DNA of 64,000 nt from an uncultured Ruminococcus sp. (GTDB taxonomy: Bacteria > Bacillota > Clostridia > Oscillospirales > Ruminococcaceae): positions 131,946-195,945 of the forward strand of contig CASEUJ010000016.1 of assembly GCA_949291125.1 (NCBI GenBank), read 5' to 3'. This document shows positions 27,301 through 34,213 of this stretch, piece after piece (position 1 is the first letter of the stretch; the number at the start of each line of letters is the position of its first letter). The position numbers and the translations under genes were made by a program. The notes beneath the pieces are model-generated. The model was not told the origin of the DNA. It was given only the letters and a program-made list of their open reading frames with translations, and ran no database searches.

Positions 27301-29586
27301 AAGGTGACGGCAAATAAGACGATTACCGGAGCAACGATTCTTTCCGACGATTCAGATATTGCAACTGCTTCTCTCGGCGAAGATGGAATAACCATTACCA
27401 TTAATGGCATATCCCAGGGGACGACCCAAATTACTGTCATGTATGAAAATGATAGTGGTGTGGAAGAGACGGCGACGATCGGGGTTACGGTTTCGAACTT
27501 GAAGATTTTATTGGATGATGCAGAAACCTATACCATGACTGCTGGAACGTCTGGCATATTATCTGCGACGATGGATAGCGAAGAGGTAAGTGCTACATTT
27601 CGCATAATCGAGGGAAACAATGTAATCTCGCTGGATAGTAACAACACAATTTCGGCGCTGAAAGCAGGCGAAGCGACTGTGCAGGCTGAATATAAGGGGA
27701 TTACAGCGTCTCAGAAAATCGTAGTCAATCTTCCGTCATCCTTCAAAATTGTTGGTGCAGATTCGGTAGATATTGGTGGTACAACAAAACTCAGTATTTC
27801 ACCGGGCGAATTTGGTGCAACATTTACATGGAGCTCCAGTGATAACACCAAAGCGACCGTATCTGATGATGGTACGGTGACAGGTATAGCCGAAGGCACT
27901 GTCACAATTACCGCAAGAAGAGAGGATGGTGTAGAGGTAACCAAAACATTGCAAGTGCAGGAACCCAGCGAAGTAACTATCACAAATGGTGCAACCTACT
28001 ACTTGAATTCGGAGCATACTGATGTGGAAGTAGAGAGCATTATTATTGATGCGAGTGGGGTTGAAGGAGAAGGAAACGAGTATATTGTTTTTTGCAGCTC
28101 TTCTGAAGACGATAACGGAGGCTGGAACTGTAGCTTCTATATGGGACGATACGGTGGGAACTTGCAAGTTGGTACTACATCAGGTTGTAGCGTAACGTTA
28201 AGCAATTCGGTTTACACAATTACTAATATAGATAAATCTATAAATAGAATTGTGTTTAGTCAGGCTTTAACAGGAACCGTTACTATCACCGTTGTACCGA
28301 AGAGCTCCGGCGGTTCCACCACCACAACAACCACCACAACATCCCAAACGACCACGACTACGACTACCACAACAACTACAACTACAACCTTGTCTAAGAA
28401 TTTGACGATCTCAAATGTAAGCGCAGGTCAAACGCTGGAAGTTACCATATCTGGCGGCGTGCCGAATGCAACGGTAAACGGCTGTTATGGTTTCAATGCG
28501 ACAAGTGGTTGGTATCAAGATGGGTGGTCAGGAACGCTTGATGGAGATGGAAACCTGACATTACCTGCATATACAATTCCTGATACAATAGTGGACACTT
28601 CTTTGCAATTCCAGATATGGTGGGATTCGGGCGGAACGTTGTCTGCCAATAATGTGACATATACGCTCACATCCGGCGGAGAAACCCCTGAGCCAGAACC
28701 AGACCCATCACCGGGTGGAGATACTGTTACAGGTGGACCAATAACAGTAAGCAGTGACCAAAATATTCAAGTACGGACAGATACAGCCATTCAAAGTATA
28801 ACATTTGAATTTGATAATATTACCTCTGTTTACAATTTACACGTTTATTTAGATAATTGGACGAGGCAATTTAATATTAAATGTGATGGTACACAATTGA
28901 TGCAAGACACAGATAAGACTTGGAATGTAGGAACTTGCATTATTGATGGTAATACTGTGACTGTAAACTTGAATTATACGTCTTCTGGTTCTTTGGTATT
29001 CCATAATGATGGCGGGCGGTCTGATGCAGCTCCACCAATAAAAAGCTACACCATCACCTACGCCTCCACCAACGCCCTCACCCTCTCCGCCGCCGACGCT
29101 CCGATTCAGCTCTATGCTGCGAGTGAAGTAAATAGTGCGCCAAGCACCAAGAGTGCGGCAAGCGAGTGGACATGGACGAGTGATTCAAAGGGTTCGTATA
29201 TCACCATCACCATTGATCGGGTTCCGAATCAAGGCGAAGAGGAATGGACCTATATCGTCGAAAACCTCGAACCTTATGATTCCAGCGAAAATTCATACTA
29301 CTACTGGGCAGAAGAAGTGAGAGATGGTGTGACAACCGGCTACACGCCGCTCTACACCTACACTGATGACGATCCGGCTCAGGACACGGCGCTCAACGCC
29401 GGGAACCTCGGCGACGGCACGATCACGATCCGCAATGTCAAAACCCAGACCACAAACGTCACCCTCCCCTCCACCGGCGGTACAGGGACGAGGATGTACA
29501 CCATCACAGGCGCGGCTCTAATGGGCAGTGCAACCGCCGCTTATATTCTCATCAGACGACGGCGAAAAGCAAGTCGTATGAAATAA
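18343..29586 (+). CDS. Giant LPXTG adhesin with CnaB chain, embedded SGNH hydrolase and binding modules
   Basis: A 3747-residue surface protein, probably the pilus tip adhesin. Order: export helix about 20-47; adhesin-type immunoglobulin-like domains to about 780; CnaB domains from about 781, 952, 1090 and 1234; further isopeptide/SpaA-like domains to about 2000; CnaB domains from about 2030, 2183, 2298, 2433, 2815 and 2929; LPSTG at 3708-3712, a hydrophobic helix and an RRRRK tail. Typical CnaB units run V-x-K-x-W, VKLYR, YxYxVVE and ITNT, giving the Lys/Glu/Asn of intramolecular isopeptide bonds. The domain at 2433 is interrupted at about 2493-2742 by an SGNH hydrolase: GDSIT (Ser2504), GTND (2588-2591) and DGCH (Asp2712, His2715). 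The last CnaB is interrupted at about 2967-3625 by Big-type domains, a Thr-rich linker (3326-3348), a PEPEPDPSP linker and carbohydrate-binding-like beta modules. AAGGAGG precedes the ATG. Confidence 0.93.
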   Translation: MDMNRKAESYLTKHKYQKRKTICTALLSVLMVFCVVSSLIMPAVSMTIDAVQEFVVEQEEMELYAAPPADAPNAVDIMIGTYTVTVTVARDHVIYSNDSTTSTEDYTISGNETDIAFDLSYTINNVVERLPSRGPHLYMSIGNLTDCVSFNEQQATGNVSDEAYFLEIGEDSAGTYAIDEEGYIKITLTDRYITYLHDQAGGNLVGTLNFSGTISRANTETGDQTLNIGDQEITVKFEDRYPEITSKSGSLDTTDGTIDWTVVINNSDGIDLSGYQFTDSMLKDSGISLAEDTSIVIEPSTAATENGKTITFTAGSKDAKTITIKYTTKLTEEQLKTNAASLNNTAQLTKDNYTSEKTGSVWLSNAFTVNKSGAPNYTSKKIDWTITIQSEYGVSLDEYRIEDQNIPASGATVSPSGTLKNEGNGVWSLSGTNGAKTVTISYSTDPSKTDETVTDNNTVNLQFPSGKPTGDSTTASVTYKKQSDLINFNKSVASYNQDTHEITWSITVTPEWLENENRHYSLEGYSLTDSKFSSLTLDDLTFEPGNLDLKNDNRVTLTGDTLTFHTDVCQIVTITYKERVEFEGTKAVTVTNPISDSNGHTTTVETAVTPRNSFSKTLVGSDTKTEAANGQLNETLNWQAEILWDGKFANLSLQDTPGVTIHVASGVHASHTLNRDSIVVKAKKASGDGYTTIDASNYTIASNDTGFTITFHDNNTLDTNGYNYVLIEYSTTATMDSVQGVENAFANGSIEYKFTNKGSFNGLQSEENTFTFIRTNPDVDEKADITITKQWNDQDNAAGRRPDNVTVKLEYKKKVGDTWDVSWHDVKGIQGNYLFYNEAEAEGSTNNSAYRDASVFEYVLDSNNNWSMNLETLGLPKVEASANADGTQGTITEYCYRVVEVKAGDTEISNNFFRVENGSYEVTYLANNGTSLFENGIQSGTMTITNTFRKNIAVQAKKTWDGDGKTYPVVVTLQRSYDGQNWSDYTPTDSSSATVMLDSANEFSHIWDNLPAMGVENNVHVEYQYRIVETKFDGQEVTDDGQRFVIRNDDQTIAGYYEVTQRISATAKSNSSNNLDTQTLEVKNTYHPTNTITISANKKWSDEAHQLKGVVVQLQRKAEGANPTDWEAYPDDDTSKQTLDSKNNWTCSWSDLPNQQIDENNNITKYTYQVVEVGVQNGDSTVNFGDQVQSEQKFAVETDGYYEISYSTASGGVNHTNSLDASGTIYVTNTYRSVATASITPQKVWKDDSAYANQRPEVTFELQQKIGDGEWQSLHGELQNGVFVVDESKDAYRVTLNSQNQVSWSDSTWELATITGLPEKVLTVNSANGTYTETYCSYRFVEVVTVDGQEQILADGGEFNPSYTGTDGIVEGKYTISINGGTVTNTFKESTGILKNILDKNGNSINTITKDDLDTWPTMTVEGEEYYVFNWIIEFEVFRSESINDIQSPVIDVLPEGFSLCTDSTKNGNPSNLGPGGYIDPDDIVATSDVMYQVKRAVGDYYPSPLFIWRTYYAVWMSENTEANLWEMWDRNDRYYYEENYSGKTIGNWVYKDADGNEYTGSVLNPELVGKNIVIFNKPYNSASLSPIIAYSTKIKCSELDAKVEKGSYTFSNDAERYTVNTSAKEVTATGYTASASLTITNTQNRGLITKDYSATLIPGYIQYSLDVNPEGKNLSTGDTIDIADLFQTNSYYDHDWNTSNKATDETTYGDKLIDVVMNNIRVYQYDANGNETLLPVNQYTILFQNSSELDTGAALLQMTVPDEMHLRIVYSYKLVANENTPSVLNGCLSSTRENGRYAVMRPGLIPPEGDRIVFSNTATLTSDSATDSSSENNIEYEVFRSGGTISTNTLPSITKVNTGDYTINDLDATFLLARYDVASGMWYYAGEIGDKGVITWEEDGYTNTSLSSSAVKIDTAGGAVSVDLEESVLYKLVEISVPAGYEGSDLTNSSGAVLSAAEYEALIRAYLNSGVTITGGINYRNFLTNHVHIHYFAYNSTLSGDALPAGVTSENVMQIRTGGNIEIPNNELVDITVNKSWIGTDGNVEENKDASVTVELYWSYTKSSTGIPEDATLATAENLGIVGSDFTNIKKIITPEQLPTTPTWENLPNGKNDRPIYYYIKETAYTIGEKTYELMDNGQYICTEDSSNGGYLPTYIGNASYVTTGSDDTVQNNVHVTINNSQQLMLKKVWRNADGGELAERYIPIDTLQVAIYGYDADNQRTANPLVTTTLKKSESWQTNITNLVQNIDLSQYKSFEAVEIGSNASLDGFVVSCVFNLNQNTGEITVTNRSTQPTEASVTVNKIWSDGADLHKSDSVAVTLYRTVAQVRSDQLTNLTADMLIEEYNAHVVTPTDKNDTQKYENVLLSANNNWTYTWTGLPLDNGTDDTDATQSYYYYAVETQINAADSDEYTPTYEAVVNGAKTTYNITNTRNAIVVQKQWYDEDGNVLVKYNENGELVDAEGNVLSDATYELYDSLKATVEVYRQTVQAPEDGIDILALGDSITNGDGNGGTGYLSYLVDNLENESIGINVNNSYKCGHSGYAIKSMSYGSLPEGLTFTESRSGIYDCVDTDFNGRNPDIVLLMAGTNDIISNYRTGITDRLHELIDKVQSVAPDAVIFVASIPDFNLDGTPYGTVVSQNWFKYYDQTTGDVVSNHQVTYDTAFETMINGFIDDYNSSIQSLVNQLSAQGEKVQYVDINSVVLQEHLTDDGCHPNDAGNKAMAAKWAEAINDYYTTSDAEAFQTTVTLNRTNNWTAAVDVPDDGAYYVKETAPTSGWTVTYSDPSTTDEPSGTPISQTAGGTVLIMNTRHTPETELTVEKTWEKDTAADRPASITLTLLRRVGTTGNWEEYRATPTAVKDDANGKWTLTYSNLPMQDLGGDTYYYKVEETRVPEGYTVSYGTNNGPDGEGVMAQDGASAGTLTLTNTRSVSLKLQKVWDDQNQDHTGDSVTVKLYRSTTEPTDTANLALSLSSSNVSVSADGTAKVTANKTITGATILSDDSDIATASLGEDGITITINGISQGTTQITVMYENDSGVEETATIGVTVSNLKILLDDAETYTMTAGTSGILSATMDSEEVSATFRIIEGNNVISLDSNNTISALKAGEATVQAEYKGITASQKIVVNLPSSFKIVGADSVDIGGTTKLSISPGEFGATFTWSSSDNTKATVSDDGTVTGIAEGTVTITARREDGVEVTKTLQVQEPSEVTITNGATYYLNSEHTDVEVESIIIDASGVEGEGNEYIVFCSSSEDDNGGWNCSFYMGRYGGNLQVGTTSGCSVTLSNSVYTITNIDKSINRIVFSQALTGTVTITVVPKSSGGSTTTTTTTTSQTTTTTTTTTTTTTTLSKNLTISNVSAGQTLEVTISGGVPNATVNGCYGFNATSGWYQDGWSGTLDGDGNLTLPAYTIPDTIVDTSLQFQIWWDSGGTLSANNVTYTLTSGGETPEPEPDPSPGGDTVTGGPITVSSDQNIQVRTDTAIQSITFEFDNITSVYNLHVYLDNWTRQFNIKCDGTQLMQDTDKTWNVGTCIIDGNTVTVNLNYTSSGSLVFHNDGGRSDAAPPIKSYTITYASTNALTLSAADAPIQLYAASEVNSAPSTKSAASEWTWTSDSKGSYITITIDRVPNQGEEEWTYIVENLEPYDSSENSYYYWAEEVRDGVTTGYTPLYTYTDDDPAQDTALNAGNLGDGTITIRNVKTQTTNVTLPSTGGTGTRMYTITGAALMGSATAAYILIRRRRKASRMK

Positions 29587-29671
29587 AAACGTAAAAACAG
29601 GAGTATGCGGCATCCGTCGTCGGAGAATGCGGCGGAACCGCAGTTCCATAAAACTCTCAAGGAGGTATTTT

Positions 29672-31420
29672 ATGAAAAACACAAAAAAATTCGCGAGTAT
29701 CGCAACCGCAGCTCTGTTGGCAGCTTGTACAGTGGTTCCGTCAATGGCGTCTTTGCCGGTTTGGGCGGCAGGGAATAATACCATTACAATTGAAGGATTC
29801 AACACAGCAACCTCAAATGACGATGGTACCCACACTTATGAAGCATATCAGGTATTCTCGGGTAATTATGCTGATGGCGTTCTGAGTAATATTCAGTGGG
29901 GTAGTGGCGTTAATCAGGAAGGTTTGTTGGATGCTGTGAAAGCAATTACACTTTCTACAGGCATTATTGTAGAACAAGGTGGATTAGCCACAACAACGCC
30001 GTTTGCTAATGTAGAAAGTGCTGCTGACGTTGCCAATATTCTCTCAGGATATTATGCAACAGGCGAAGCTACTGATATCACTGCATTTGCTGATGATGCA
30101 GAAATTGCACAAGCTTTTGCTGATGTGATTGGTACGCATTTGAGAACAGCGACAGGTATTTCATCAGGTGGCTCGATTTCAGGGCTGGATGATGGTTACT
30201 ATTTGGTTCAGGATACAAGTGATTCTCCGAGTTCAACTGTTGGTGAAGATAATAGCGGCGCAAAGACTCGTTTCATTTTGAAAGTTGTTGGTGGAACCAC
30301 TGTAACAGTCCAAGCAAAAAGTTCTGCACCATCTGTTGTAAAGAAGGTTAAAGAAAACACAGATGTATCCGATTATGAAGATCCTTCTAGCGCTACATGG
30401 GCAGATTACAATGATGTTGCAGACTATAACATTGGTGATGAGGTACCGTTCTTGCTGGTAGGTACACTTCCATCTACGTTGAATGATTACAGCGAATATA
30501 AGTACGTTTTCCATGATACATTGGATTCACAATTTACAATTACAGATGATACAACAGTTATCGTTAAAATTGATGGCACTGATAAAACTGAAAGTGCAAC
30601 AATTACAAAAACTCCCGGAACTAATACGATCACAGTTCAGTTTGATGATATTATTGCTGCTGGTGCAACGGCAGACAGTGTCGTTACAGTGGAATACTCT
30701 GCGGTTTTGAATGAGAATGCTGAAATTGGTCTCCCCGGTCAGGAAAACGAAGTGTATCTGACATATTCCAATAATCCGAATTGGTCGGGCATAGGAACAC
30801 CGGATGACAATGGTCAAACTCCAGTAGATAAGGTTATCGTATTTACATATGAACTGGATGTAACCAAGTATTTAGGGGATAAAAGCGAAACAGCAAATGC
30901 GACTTCTGGAACGCAGGCAGGATTTAAGTTATATAGCCAGGCAAAAGCACAGTGGGCAACTGTGAATACGACTGGCGGCGTAAATAAGATTACAGGTTGG
31001 ACTTCGAACAAAGAGGATGGTACGGAAGTCAAAACTAATGGTGATGGTAAATTTAGTTTTGTGGGATTGGACGATGGACAGTATACACTGAGCGAAACCA
31101 CAACGCCGAGTGGATATAACACAATGGCTGATTTGACGATTACCATTGATGCGGATACTTCCAATACCCAAACATGGACCGAGACTCCTTCGGATGCACT
31201 GACGGCAATTAAATTGACAGGTATGGGCACAAGTGACATCACTGGTGACACAACTTCTGGTATTGTAGCTGGTGAAATCATCAACCAGAAGGGCTCTACT
31301 CTCCCCTCCACCGGTGGTATCGGTACCACAATCTTCTACATCGGCGGCGGTGTGCTGGTTGTTGGCGCTGGCGTGCTGTTGATCACGAAGAAGCGCGCAA
31401 AGTCCGCAGAAGAAGCATAA
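29672..31420 (+). CDS. Major (backbone) pilin, LPXTG
   Basis: A 582-residue pilin subunit that a class C sortase would polymerise. It has a signal peptide (TAALLAACTVVPSMASLPVWA), an N-terminal domain about 35-220, a fimbrial isopeptide-type domain from about 225 starting PSVVKKVKENTDV, a SpaA/CnaB-like domain from about 395 (ELDVTKYLG to GQYTLSETTTPSGY), and the sorting signal LPSTG at 544-548, a glycine-rich helix and a KKRAKS tail. A lysine in VVKKVKEN sits where backbone pilins carry the lysine joined to the next subunit; which lysine is used is not certain. The ATG is set by AAGGAGG at 29659-29665. It lies directly before the sortase C gene, the usual order. Confidence 0.9.
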   Translation: MKNTKKFASIATAALLAACTVVPSMASLPVWAAGNNTITIEGFNTATSNDDGTHTYEAYQVFSGNYADGVLSNIQWGSGVNQEGLLDAVKAITLSTGIIVEQGGLATTTPFANVESAADVANILSGYYATGEATDITAFADDAEIAQAFADVIGTHLRTATGISSGGSISGLDDGYYLVQDTSDSPSSTVGEDNSGAKTRFILKVVGGTTVTVQAKSSAPSVVKKVKENTDVSDYEDPSSATWADYNDVADYNIGDEVPFLLVGTLPSTLNDYSEYKYVFHDTLDSQFTITDDTTVIVKIDGTDKTESATITKTPGTNTITVQFDDIIAAGATADSVVTVEYSAVLNENAEIGLPGQENEVYLTYSNNPNWSGIGTPDDNGQTPVDKVIVFTYELDVTKYLGDKSETANATSGTQAGFKLYSQAKAQWATVNTTGGVNKITGWTSNKEDGTEVKTNGDGKFSFVGLDDGQYTLSETTTPSGYNTMADLTITIDADTSNTQTWTETPSDALTAIKLTGMGTSDITGDTTSGIVAGEIINQKGSTLPSTGGIGTTIFYIGGGVLVVGAGVLLITKKRAKSAEEA

Positions 31421-31464
31421 CAACCCCTTTGACCGCAAATAAATTTGCATAAAACCTAAATCAC

Positions 31465-31490
31465 GTCTGCCGGGCATGAACCCGGCAGGC
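31465..31490 (+). other. Stable hairpin between pilin and sortase genes
   Basis: CTGCCGGG (31467-31474) and CCCGGCAG (31481-31488) form an eight-pair GC-rich stem with loop CATGAA, extended by outer pairs. No T-run follows, so it is not a classic terminator. It lies between the highly expressed pilin and the sortase and could protect the upstream mRNA end or lower read-through. Confidence 0.75.
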
Positions 31491-31505
31491 ATTAGGGAGG
31501 ACCTC

Positions 31506-32423
31506 ATGAGAACAAAGAAACGAAAATTCAATATGATTTCCACAATCGTGTTGGTCGTTCTGTTTCTGGTGGGGCTCTCCGTGATGCTTTATCCAACCAT
31601 CAGCGATTGGTGGAACTCTCGTGTACAGAGTTATGCTATTGCCGACTATGACCAATCGGTCGAACAAATGGACGACAGTGAAAAAGAAAAAATGCTCGCC
31701 GCAGCACATGCCTATAATGCGTCACTGCGTGAATTGAATTCGCCTTTTGAAAATTATGACGAAATCCCCGGCTATGAGGAACTTCTGAATATTTCCGGCA
31801 CGGGGATCATGGGATATATTTCGATTCCGCAGATCAATGTTGAACTGCCGATTTATCATGGCACAAGCCCCGAAGTTCTGAACATTGCCGTTGGACATCT
31901 CCAGGGTTCTTCTCTGCCTGTCGGCGGAAGCGATACCCACTCGGTAATTTCTGCCCATCGCGGTCTGCCGTCGGCGCGGCTGTTCAGCGATCTGGATCAA
32001 CTTGTGGAGGGTGACACATTCACAATTACGATTTTAGACGAAATTTTTACCTATGAAGTAGAAAAAATTCTGATTATCGAACCGGATGAAGTCGATAAGC
32101 TTGCCATCATTCCCGGCGGCGACTATGTCACACTGATGACCTGTACACCATATGGCATCAATTCCCATCGGCTTCTGGTACGTGCCCATCGGGTTGACAC
32201 TGTTTATCCCCATGATGTCAAGGTTTCTGCCGATGCAGTCCAGCTGGATTCGATGTCGGTCGTGCCGTTTATCGCAGCGCCGCTGTTTTTGCTCCTGCTC
32301 TTAAAGTGGATTCTCGACGGCAAGCGAAAAAAGCACATACGCCACAAGTCAAAATATCAGTTGTCGTACGAAGACAGCGTGCTGAAACGTAAGGAGGGAG
32401 ATGTTCCATGCAAAAAAAATTAG
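31506..32423 (+). CDS. srtC: Class C (pilus) sortase
   Basis: A 305-residue transpeptidase that cuts LPXTG and joins pilin subunits through lysine side chains. It has an N-terminal helix (about 11-29) and a C-terminal helix (about 250-270, PFIAAPLFLLLLLKWIL), the two-anchor plan of class C. Catalytic residues are His151 (SAHRGL), Cys213 (TLMTCTPYG) and Arg222 (NSHRLLVR). The region before the core, around LNSPFENYDEIPGY, is where class C enzymes carry a lid with a DP-aromatic motif; here it reads SPF, so the lid may differ. The ATG follows GGGAGG. The stop overlaps the next gene by 16 bases. Confidence 0.93.
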   Translation: MRTKKRKFNMISTIVLVVLFLVGLSVMLYPTISDWWNSRVQSYAIADYDQSVEQMDDSEKEKMLAAAHAYNASLRELNSPFENYDEIPGYEELLNISGTGIMGYISIPQINVELPIYHGTSPEVLNIAVGHLQGSSLPVGGSDTHSVISAHRGLPSARLFSDLDQLVEGDTFTITILDEIFTYEVEKILIIEPDEVDKLAIIPGGDYVTLMTCTPYGINSHRLLVRAHRVDTVYPHDVKVSADAVQLDSMSVVPFIAAPLFLLLLLKWILDGKRKKHIRHKSKYQLSYEDSVLKRKEGDVPCKKN

Positions 32424-33481
32424 TTCGCCGATGCGGCATGCTTGTAGTTGCATTGGGTCTGATGATCTGCCTGACGGCGCATCTTTGTCTGCCGCCGGTT
32501 TTTGCCGCCGAATCCGAGACATGTTCGCTGACACTGGTATGTGAAGTCGAAGATGTGATCTTGTCCGACACCACATGGAATTTTTATCGTGTCGGGGAAC
32601 ATGTAGAAGATCACACGTATGTTTTGACGGGAGATTTTGCGGATTACCCGGTTTCGATGGAAAATCTGACCGATAAAGCAATGCAGGATGCGGCAGACAC
32701 ATTAGAAAATTATGCCGTTCTCGACAAAATTGAGCCAGACGATACCGGTGTTACGGATGAATCGGGCATGTTGACTGTTGATTCACTCAAGCCGGGATTG
32801 TACCTGCTGTCCGGCACGTCGAAGACAATTGGTTATACGGAATATATTCCGTCGGCAATCCTGATTGATCTGACTGCCGATGGCGAGACGTTTGACTTCA
32901 CCGCTTATCCAAAATACCGCGTACAGGATACGCTCAGCGGTACGGTTGTACGCTTTACTGTGCAAAAAGTCTGGATGAATGATGACGATCAGCCAGAAAG
33001 CCGTTCGACTGCGCTAAAAGTTTCCATTTATCAGGATGAAGATCTTTACGAAGAAGTAACCTTGACCGAAGAAAACGACTGGAGCTATACATGGAACGGT
33101 TTAGCAGAATCTGATTGGCGTGTGGAAGAGGTTGAAGTGCCGGAAAATTATACGGTAATCTATCGTTCGAACGAGCAGCAATATCTGATTGTGAATACCT
33201 ATGAGGAGAAAGCGCCGCCATCGAAAACCACAACCATGACGACCACACCATCAGAAACAACTGTGATAACACAGACCACAACGCAAACGGATCAGCCGCC
33301 TGTAACAACAATGCGCACAAATTCGCCAGGTGGTGGATCTTCAAATAGTTCCAATTCCAGCAGTCGACTGCCGCAGACCGGGCAGCTCTGGTGGCCGGTA
33401 CCAGTTCTAATCGGTGGGGGTCTGGTGTGCATGGTGATTGGCTGGCGGCTTAGCAAAAAGCATAAGAGAGGGATTCGATGA
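32408..33481 (+). CDS. Minor LPQTG pilin with CnaB domain
   Basis: A 357-residue cell-wall anchored protein, probably the basal or accessory pilin. Signal peptide about 1-36 (ending PPVFAAES), an N-terminal beta domain about 38-170 containing SLKPGLYLLSGTSKT, a CnaB domain from about 180 (FTVQKVWMNDDDQPE, WRVEEVEVPENY, LIVNTY), a threonine-rich linker about 275-300, LPQTG at 321-325, helix and a KKHKRG tail. Its sorting motif (LPQTG) differs from the LPSTG of the adhesin and backbone pilin, so it may be the subunit moved to the wall by the second sortase. Overlaps srtC by 16 bases and the next sortase gene by four. Confidence 0.88.
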   Translation: MQKKLVRRCGMLVVALGLMICLTAHLCLPPVFAAESETCSLTLVCEVEDVILSDTTWNFYRVGEHVEDHTYVLTGDFADYPVSMENLTDKAMQDAADTLENYAVLDKIEPDDTGVTDESGMLTVDSLKPGLYLLSGTSKTIGYTEYIPSAILIDLTADGETFDFTAYPKYRVQDTLSGTVVRFTVQKVWMNDDDQPESRSTALKVSIYQDEDLYEEVTLTEENDWSYTWNGLAESDWRVEEVEVPENYTVIYRSNEQQYLIVNTYEEKAPPSKTTTMTTTPSETTVITQTTTQTDQPPVTTMRTNSPGGGSSNSSNSSSRLPQTGQLWWPVPVLIGGGLVCMVIGWRLSKKHKRGIR

Positions 33482-34149
33482 GACGATCGCGCAGTTTTTG
33501 GTGGATTGTGGGTGGACTGATATTGCTGTTGGCGGCGGCGTGTCTTGCGGGATATAATTTCCTTCAGGACAAAAACGGCGAAAAAACGGCGCAGTCGGCG
33601 TTGTCTGAGATACAGGCGCAGATTTCCACATCCGCAGACGCAAAGCCGCAGCAGATGCAAGAAAACGATTTATATGCCGAATATGTTGCTGATATGCCAC
33701 AGGAAGAGGTGTTGATCGAGATTGATGGGTACACGTATCTTGGCTATCTCTCGATTCCGTCACTGGACTTAGAGTTGCCGGTGTTGAGTGAGTGGAGCTA
33801 TCCAAATCTGCGGGTTGCACCGTGTCGCTATGGCGGAACAGTCGCAGACGGCAATCTAATGATTGCGGCGCATAACTATCGCTCTCACTTTGGCAGAATT
33901 GGCGAGCTTGTGTCCGGTGATGCAATCTATTTTACCGACGGCAGCGGTACGGTACACGAATATGAGGTGATCCAGTCCGAATTGATCGCCGGTCATGATG
34001 TTCCTGCGATGGAAGCAAATGCGGAGAGCTGGGACTTGACGCTGTTCACCTGTACCTGGAGCGGACGCAATCGTGTGACGGTGCGCGCAGTAGAAGTGCA
34101 GAAGGATAATCACACGCTTACAGTTCCCCAAGAAACAATTACACCATAA
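33478..34149 (+). CDS. Second sortase of the pilus operon
   Basis: A 223-residue sortase with one N-terminal membrane helix (about 8-28) and no C-terminal anchor. Catalytic residues are His132 (IAAHNY), Cys192 (LTLFTCTWSG) and Arg199 (GRNRVTVRA). Lack of a lid and of a second helix separates it from class C; its strand order resembles the class B/D group, but I would not assign a class from eye alone. A likely job is to attach the finished pilus, or its LPQTG base, to the wall. The four-base overlap with the minor pilin gene makes coupled translation likely. Last gene of the operon. Confidence 0.86.
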   Translation: MRRSRSFWWIVGGLILLLAAACLAGYNFLQDKNGEKTAQSALSEIQAQISTSADAKPQQMQENDLYAEYVADMPQEEVLIEIDGYTYLGYLSIPSLDLELPVLSEWSYPNLRVAPCRYGGTVADGNLMIAAHNYRSHFGRIGELVSGDAIYFTDGSGTVHEYEVIQSELIAGHDVPAMEANAESWDLTLFTCTWSGRNRVTVRAVEVQKDNHTLTVPQETITP

Positions 34150-34157
34150 AAATAGAT

Positions 34158-34193
34158 CCCGCACAAAGCGCGAAATGCATTGTTTTGTGCGGG
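34158..34193. terminator. Terminator shared by the pilus operon and aspS
   Basis: A perfect ten-pair stem, CCCGCACAAA with TTTGTGCGGG. On the - strand it is followed by ATCTATTTTTA, on the + strand by GTCTTGTAATT, so it should work better for aspS than for the pilus operon. Confidence 0.85.
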
Positions 34194-34213
34194 GTCTTGT
34201 AATTAAGCCAGGT

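Noticed and set aside
18751-28167. Many - strand open frames of 60-180 codons inside the adhesin gene
   Set aside because: They lie opposite a continuous 3747-codon gene, have no ribosome sites and show the composition of complementary strands of Thr/Asn-rich coding sequence.
28305-28395. CRISPR or tandem-repeat array at the ACA/ACC-rich stretch
   Set aside because: It is simply codons for the threonine-rich linker in frame; there are no repeat-spacer units.
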